This document shows, piece after piece, positions 60,501-64,000 of a stretch of 64,000 nt of DNA (its first letter is position 1; the number at the start of each line of letters is the position of its first letter). The position numbers and the translations under genes are program-made. The notes beneath the pieces are model-generated. The model did no database searches and had not been told where the DNA came from. It saw only the letters and a list, made by a program, of their open reading frames with translations. Source of the stretch: Paenibacillus plantiphilus (GTDB taxonomy: Bacteria > Bacillota > Bacilli > Paenibacillales > Paenibacillaceae); NCBI RefSeq assembly GCF_927798095.1, contig NZ_CAKMMF010000008.1, forward strand, positions 62,001 to 126,000. The letters are read 5' to 3'.

Positions 60501-62375
60501 ATCGAAGCCTCGATGCTGAAGCATGGCTCCGTTATTGAGGCCCTTGTACTGGCTCGCCGCGATGAGGGGGGCGAAGCTTACCTGAGCGCTTATTATACGG
60601 CGCAAGGTGAGCTGGACGCTGCACTGCTGCGAGAGCATTTGTCCTCGCTGCTGCCGGCCTTCATGCTGCCGGCGCATCTGATTCGAATGGATGAGATGCC
60701 GCTCACCTCGAACGGCAAGATCGACCGCCGCGCTCTGGAGGAGCTTCCGCATGATGGTTTAGCGGACGGAGGGGTATATATACCGCTGCGCACAGACACG
60801 GAAGTGAAGCTCGCCGCCATATGGGCGGAGCTGCTCGGTGCAGAGCGCATCGGCCTGCACGACGATTTCTTCCGGCTTGGCGGACATTCCTTGAAGGCGA
60901 TGAGCATGATCGCCAAGGTCGCTTCGGTCTGCGAGGTCAGGCTGGAGCTGGAGGAATTGTTCCGGCGTCCCACTCTTGAAGCGGTGGCCGCCGCAATCGA
61001 CCGTGCGGAGCGGAAGACGCAATCCGCTATTATTCCGCTGCCGGAACAGCCGCATTATGCGGTGTCGGCTGCGCAGCGCCGCATGTACATTATGAATCAG
61101 TTCGAAGGGGCAGGAACCGGCTACAACATGCCGGGCGCAATGATTGTCGAGGGCGAGCTGGACGTGGAGGCGATGCAGGGCGCATTCCGCGCCATTGTTC
61201 AGCGGCATGAGGCGTTTCGAACGTCATTCGCATCGATAGGCGGGGAGCCTGTTCAGATTATTCATGCCGAGGCGCCTCTTGAGATGGCATGCCAGGTCGC
61301 TGAGGAAGCGGATATTGACGCCATTCTTCGCGAGTTTGTGCGCCCCTTTGACTTGGGACAGCCGCCGCTGCTGCGGGTTGGTCTGGTCAAGCTGGAGGGG
61401 GATCGGCATCTGCTGATGTTCGATATGCATCATATTATTGCCGACGGTGTCTCGATGAGCATTATGGTGAGTGAGTTTGCTCATCTGTACAGCGGAGGGA
61501 TGCTTCCAGCGCTGAAGGTGCAGTTCAAGGAGTACGCCGCTTGGCAGAATCGGCTGTTTGCTTCGCCGGAATCTCAGCGGATGAAAGCGTACTGGTCAGA
61601 GCAATTTGCCAGTGGCGTTCCGCAATTGGCGCTGCCGACTGATTATCCAAGACCGCAGAAGCGCAGCTTCGAGGGCGATTCCATTACCTGTGCAGGCGAT
61701 TCCGAATTGAAGCGCAAGCTGCACGAGCTCGGCGAGGAGACGGGGGCAACGCTCTTCATGACACTGCTTGCCGCCTACAATGTGCTTCTCTCGAAATATG
61801 CGGGGCAGGAAGATATCGTCATTGGTGCGCCGATAGCGGGAAGACCCCACGCCGATCTGGAGGGTGTAATGGGCATGTTCGTCAATACGCTGGCGTTAAG
61901 AAATTTCCCACGGGGCGATCTGACTTTCACCGCCTTCCTTCACGAGGTGAAGGAGCGGACGCTCGGAGCGTTCCAGCATCAGGAATATCCGCTGGAGCAG
62001 CTTACCGCTTCGCTTGGCCTTCAGCGCGACTTAAGCCGCAGCCCGCTCTTCGATACCGTCTTCAGCCTGCAAAATATCGGCAATGAAGCGGAAGAGCTTC
62101 AAGGGCTGCAATTCAAGCCTTACGAGACGGGCAGCACAATCGCGAAGTTCGACCTGACGCTGTCGGCGGCGGAGGAGGACGAGGGCTTCCGTTTTTGCTT
62201 CGAATATGCCGCATCGCTGTTCAAGCGGGAGATGGTAGAGCGGCTGGCGGGCGATTACTTGAAGCTGCTGGATATCGTTGCAAGCGATCGTTCCATCTGT
62301 ATCCGCGATATTAAGCTGATTGAAGCCGGGCGCATGAATAATGTGCTCGATGAAGATATGCAGTTCCATTTCTGA
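54528..62375 (+). CDS. Synthetase NRPS3 (C-A-T-C-A-T-C)
   Basis: This protein is about 2615 residues, 37 bp after NRPS2, with AAAGAGGTG before the ATG. The order is C9 (SHHHILMDGWC), A9, T9, C10 (MHHIIADG), A10, T10, C11 (MHHIIADG, about 61430). A9 reads DVQFIAHVVK, a Pro code. A10 reads DAWTIAAICK, identical to the GrsA Phe code. The start FKKDQVKDMYYLSPMQEGML is a TycB/TycC-like acceptor dock for NRPS2. There is no epimerase. The protein unusually ends with a whole condensation domain, so the next bond would be made by C11 on a carrier of NRPS4. A10 carries a heptapeptide repeat insertion (59496-59642). It adds residues 9 and 10. Confidence 0.94.
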   Translation: MSTFKKDQVKDMYYLSPMQEGMLFHTLLNEGATYFEQLTVRIHGELDAALLQQSMNTIVERYDVFRTTFLHEKVKRPVQVVLKERALTVGMEDLSSLAADVQEERLAALRRQDREAGFDLSRDIPTRMIVVRLAGDQYEMIWSHHHILMDGWCFGIIINELFSVYAGLKTGVQPALGPVYPYSDYIKWLERQNREEALQYWGGLLGDYEQEAALPRRDSAAAGGGSHGDYKQAELRFSFGTELTGKLQELAASCQITLNTLFQTLWGVLLQRYSHTEDVVFGSVVSGRPSEVPGIETMIGLFINTIPVRIRTSGVETFAELAAEVQRHAVSSERYDYMPLYEIQSLTALKGELINHIVVFENYPVEKEVAEGSEEDTLGFDAGEISMYEQTSYDMNVMVLPGEDLTVKLNYNASVYDTYRLLALEGHLRALAEGAVANPDIAVREMSLLTAQELELLQSFNAAECPTSSSTGTVHALFEEQAERTPAAQAVMFGSRSMTYSELNADANRLAHLLQRQGIGPGRTVGIMAARSLEFVAAVLAVLKAGGAFVPIDPELPTDRIVYMLDNSEAGLLLAAPECGEAAADAVERLQSCCELLPLQRERYEEESSANLPPLAGANDLLYVIYTSGTTGQPKGVMLEHRNMVNLLAYVHGSTTVPYNESVLQYTTISFDVCYQEIFSTLLAGGTLHLIDNETKRSVEKLTSLIRQQSISVLFLPVSFLKFVFNEADYVALFPSCVKHIITAGEQLVVPDLLRSYLHRQSVSLHNHYGPSETHVVTALTMGPQDEIAELPHIGRPIANTGIYILNSGLQLQPVGIVGELYIAGHNVGRGYIGNDSLTEEKFIASPFGSGERMYRTGDLGRWLPDGGIQLLGRIDHQVKIRGHRIELGEIESRLLNHGAVTEAAVIPYEDGKGGKYLCAYYAAAEWLTAPELRKYLLSTLPDYMVPSYFLQMPELPLTPNGKTDRRALPEPDVSLLAGESYVAPTNELEQTLAGIWEEVLGAARIGITDNFFTLGGHSLKAMTLVSRIGKQCGADVPLKVLFHEPTIQAVARYLSRNDGQEAKHEGIPQAERLDSYPLSSAQKRMFVLSQLGGTHTGYNIPGIFLLEGELQISRVDLAMSKLVERHESFRTSFHLADDGEPVQRVHDRVAFSMKVTDASGLPEQDIEPEAMAERFIRPFQLDTAPLFRVELIKLAVNRHLLLFDMHHIIADGVSLSIIMDEFITLYRGEALTELKVQYKDFALWQKGRMASEKLRESEAYWLEQLSGELPLLDMPTDYARPPLRSFAGEHLSMTVAPELAKGLQELAAREGATLYMVLLTAYYGLLYKYTGQTDIVIGTPVAGRTHADLESMIGMFVNTVALRGKPEGGKTFRGLLAEVKRGMLQAFEHQDYPFEELPERLNAARDTSRNPLFDVLFMVQNMSGSGEDPHGLQVTPCEFENKVSKFDLTLMAEPSDEGLTLGVEYCTALFKRDTIERFLRYYAELLRTIAAQPDIALAAVELLPAEDKDLLLQQFNDTSVDFPADRTVPELFQEQAKRLPAATAVRMGERSLSYSELDREADRMAGLLRNAGAGAESIVAVMMERSIEMIVSMLAILKAGGAYLPIDIDYPPDRIRYIAEDSGAALIVTGRQEQDKVRAILGQEAALFVYEDGAVASAEGIVVNGDGIKVNGDGIKVNGDGIKVNAEGIAMSAEGSVANGERLMEEPRTISVELENSVDRESACSTDLAYVIYTSGTTGMPKGTMLEQRGLANLQTYFREQYGICEGDRIAQFASSSFDASIWETFMALLTGASLHLVPKAALNDYGSFESFMNEERITVITLPPTFAVHLEPERLPYLRRLITAGSAAARETVKRWLGRVHYVNAYGPTETTICATACEINEAMLDSADSVPIGGPIPNTSIYIVNGENQLQPIGVPGELCVGGVGLARGYLNRPELTAEKFVACPFLPGERMYRTGDLARWLPDGSIEYMGRIDHQVKIRGYRIELGEIEASMLKHGSVIEALVLARRDEGGEAYLSAYYTAQGELDAALLREHLSSLLPAFMLPAHLIRMDEMPLTSNGKIDRRALEELPHDGLADGGVYIPLRTDTEVKLAAIWAELLGAERIGLHDDFFRLGGHSLKAMSMIAKVASVCEVRLELEELFRRPTLEAVAAAIDRAERKTQSAIIPLPEQPHYAVSAAQRRMYIMNQFEGAGTGYNMPGAMIVEGELDVEAMQGAFRAIVQRHEAFRTSFASIGGEPVQIIHAEAPLEMACQVAEEADIDAILREFVRPFDLGQPPLLRVGLVKLEGDRHLLMFDMHHIIADGVSMSIMVSEFAHLYSGGMLPALKVQFKEYAAWQNRLFASPESQRMKAYWSEQFASGVPQLALPTDYPRPQKRSFEGDSITCAGDSELKRKLHELGEETGATLFMTLLAAYNVLLSKYAGQEDIVIGAPIAGRPHADLEGVMGMFVNTLALRNFPRGDLTFTAFLHEVKERTLGAFQHQEYPLEQLTASLGLQRDLSRSPLFDTVFSLQNIGNEAEELQGLQFKPYETGSTIAKFDLTLSAAEEDEGFRFCFEYAASLFKREMVERLAGDYLKLLDIVASDRSICIRDIKLIEAGRMNNVLDEDMQFHF
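59496..59642 (+). repeat. 21-bp tandem repeat inside the Phe adenylation domain
   Basis: Seven consecutive 21-bp units encode heptapeptides: ASAEGIV, VNGDGIK three times, VNAEGIA, MSAEGSV, ANGERLM. Two of the three central units are exact and the third differs by one base. The insertion lies between the A2 and A3 core motifs, a surface loop in adenylation domains. The downstream code and motifs are intact, so activity is probably kept. Confidence 0.93.
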
Positions 62376-62397
62376 TTGGGTTAGGAGAGAGACCGCA

Positions 62398-64000
62398 ATG
62401 ATTGATAAATACTCACAACAGTTGCTGCTATCTAGTGGTCGTTACGAAAGAGAGGAGCAATACTGGTCTCAAAAGCTTTCGGATAACGATGCCGTCAGCG
62501 AGTTCCCGCGCACGGCGCTGCGCAAAGGGCCGGCTCATGATGACTCCTCGAAGGGGGGCGGCAAATCCCCGGATTACGAGGTTTACTCGGGCACGCTGGA
62601 CAGCGCCTTGACGGACAAGCTGAGGAATGCCGCCAGATCGGATCAAGCCTTGTTTATGCTGCTGCTGTCCGGCGTGAGCTATTTGCTTCATCGCTATGCA
62701 TCCGCTGAAGAGGTGCGAATCGGAGTGCCCGTATTGAAGCAGAACATTCCGGTTGGGGAGCTGGCCAACACGCTGCTCCTCATCCAGACGGAATACGGCG
62801 GTGACCATGGATTTCGCCAATGGGCAGGGGTTGTGAGGCAGGCCTTCACAGAGGCCAATGAGCATCAGAACATGCCCTTTCTGGCACTGGCCGACTATGC
62901 GCAGCTGCCTGTAAATGATGACGGGACGGCAGAGGTGCCGACCATGGTTATGCTGGAAGGCATTCATGACCGGGCTTACACGGCACATATCGTCTCCAGC
63001 CTGTCCTTTATATTCTCCAGCGACGGAGATCGGGTGAACATTGCGATTCAATATGACGCGTTGCGCTACAGCGGGCAGTCAGTGGTTTCGCTTGCCCGCC
63101 ATCTGGAGAATGTGCTGAGAGCGATTGAGACGCCTGATGCGCCGCTGTCGCGGCTGCCACTGCTGACTGCAGAGGAACGCGGTCTGCTGCTGGACAGCTT
63201 CAATGATACCGCGCGCGATTTGCAGCAAGGCCGTACGCTCCACGGATTGTTCGAGGAGCAGGCACAGCGGTCGCCTGAGCGGATTGCGTTCCAACTGGGC
63301 GCGGAGGCGCTTACTTATCGGGAGCTGGATGCCCGAGCCAATCGGCTTGCCCGCACGCTTCGCGCTCGCGGAGCCATGCCCGACGCGGTTATAGCTGTCA
63401 TAGCCGAGCGATCAACCGAAATGATCGTTGCGATACTCGCCGTTATGAAGGCGGGGGCAGCCTATCTGCCCATCGATCCGGCATATCCTGCGGAGCGTAT
63501 CGCATATTTGCTCGAAGACAGCCGCGCTGCGCTTCTGCTCGGCCAGGCCCATCTGGCGAGTGAAGCGGGAGTTACGGCGGATTACATCGATCTCGGTGAC
63601 GAGGCTTCTTACCATAAAGACGATTCCGTGCTCGCTTCCGTTGCGGGTTCTGAAAATTTAGCCTATATCATTTACACCTCCGGCACGACCGGCCAGCCCA
63701 AGGGCGTTATGGTGGAGCATGGCGGGATCGCCAATTCGATTCAATGGCGCGCCGATGAGTATGCGCTGACGGAGCAGGATGTCGTGCTTCAGTTGTTCTC
63801 CTTCTCCTTCGACGGCTTCGTAACGAGCTTCTTCACCCCGATTGTCAGCGGGTCGAAGGTAATTCTGCTAGCCGAGGAGGAGTCCAGAGATCCGCTTGCC
63901 ATCAGGAGGCATATTGCCGCAGGCGGCGTGACGCACTTTATTTGCGTGCCGAGCCTGTACGGCGTAGTGCTGGAGAGCATGACATCGGAAGATGCGAGGT
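62398..64000 (+). CDS. Synthetase NRPS4, N-terminal part (half-C, A; runs off right edge)
   Basis: 534 residues are visible from the ATG at 62398 (TAGGAGAG upstream, 22 bp after NRPS3). Residues about 1-265 are only the C-terminal half of a condensation domain (from YEREEQYWSQKL); no HHxxxDG is present. An adenylation domain follows, with LTYREL, LKAGAAY-like KAGAAYLPID and YTSGTTGQPKGV. The first four pocket residues (D, G, T, I from FDGFVTSFF and VTHFICVPS) match module 6, predicting Tyr. The same half-C start is seen in the free-standing protein at 21253. The preceding synthetase supplies a complete C11, so the half domain may serve for docking. Carrier, later modules and a chain-releasing thioesterase must lie beyond the window. 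Confidence 0.9.
   Translation, partial: MIDKYSQQLLLSSGRYEREEQYWSQKLSDNDAVSEFPRTALRKGPAHDDSSKGGGKSPDYEVYSGTLDSALTDKLRNAARSDQALFMLLLSGVSYLLHRYASAEEVRIGVPVLKQNIPVGELANTLLLIQTEYGGDHGFRQWAGVVRQAFTEANEHQNMPFLALADYAQLPVNDDGTAEVPTMVMLEGIHDRAYTAHIVSSLSFIFSSDGDRVNIAIQYDALRYSGQSVVSLARHLENVLRAIETPDAPLSRLPLLTAEERGLLLDSFNDTARDLQQGRTLHGLFEEQAQRSPERIAFQLGAEALTYRELDARANRLARTLRARGAMPDAVIAVIAERSTEMIVAILAVMKAGAAYLPIDPAYPAERIAYLLEDSRAALLLGQAHLASEAGVTADYIDLGDEASYHKDDSVLASVAGSENLAYIIYTSGTTGQPKGVMVEHGGIANSIQWRADEYALTEQDVVLQLFSFSFDGFVTSFFTPIVSGSKVILLAEEESRDPLAIRRHIAAGGVTHFICVPSLYGVVLESMTSEDAR

Overview
The window looks like a chromosomal segment of a Paenibacillus-type endospore-forming Bacillota. The supporting evidence is an S-layer-homology (SLH) surface protein, strong AGGAGG-type ribosome sites, a urease operon behind a GlnR/TnrA-type box, a CcpA-type cre site, and a very large lipopeptide-style NRPS locus whose starter condensation domain resembles that of surfactin synthetase. 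The genus is an inference from gene content. No rRNA, tRNA, CRISPR array or transposase was seen.

Layout. (1) 1-1131, minus: the first two thirds of ilvD. (2) 1.3-7.3 kb, plus: urease genes ureA, ureB, ureC, ureF, ureG, ureD, with no ureE. A spacer of almost 1 kb full of repeats separates ureA from ureB. (3) 7.4-8.2 kb, minus: a 24-residue small protein and a stand-alone LytTR-like regulator with a perfect cre site at its promoter. (4) 8.7-16.3 kb, plus: four tightly spaced genes. They encode an SLH/thrombospondin-3/vWFA/alpha-beta-hydrolase surface protein, a four-helix membrane protein, an ABC-type ATPase and an HNH nuclease. The last two overlap and resemble a Septu-like (PtuA/PtuB) defence pair. 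A stem-loop terminator follows. (5) 16.9-64.0 kb, plus: one large NRPS locus that runs off the right end.

The NRPS locus opens with a MacA/MacB-type efflux pump, an ECF sigma factor and a type II thioesterase. Next come a free-standing 'half-condensation plus adenylation' protein, an SbnA/SbnB pair for L-2,3-diaminopropionate (Dap), and four synthetases. Specificity codes read by eye: free-standing A = DIWEVTADDK. NRPS1: M1 DIWELTADDK (Dap/Dab-like), M2 adenylation domain destroyed, M3 DIWELTADDK, M4 DVGEIGSVDK (Orn), M5 DAGSTGEVTK (unclear, Tyr-like), M6 DGTITAEVVK (Tyr) plus epimerase. NRPS2: M7 DASSTGEVIK (unclear), M8 DFWNIGMVHK (Thr) plus epimerase. NRPS3: M9 DVQFIAHVVK (Pro), M10 DAWTIAAICK (Phe), then a terminal C domain. 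NRPS4 (partial): M11 begins DGTI (Tyr-like). By colinearity this suggests acyl-Dap-X-Dap-Orn-X-D-Tyr-X-D-Thr-Pro-Phe-Tyr-..., a cationic lipopeptide of at least 11 residues.

The most interesting points are as follows. Module 2 has a dead adenylation domain but an intact carrier, in the same operon as a carrier-less adenylation protein that could charge it in trans with Dap. Tandem-repeat expansions occur inside synthetase coding sequence. A palindromic element recurs between genes. A compact surface-protein/ATPase/HNH block precedes the NRPS locus.
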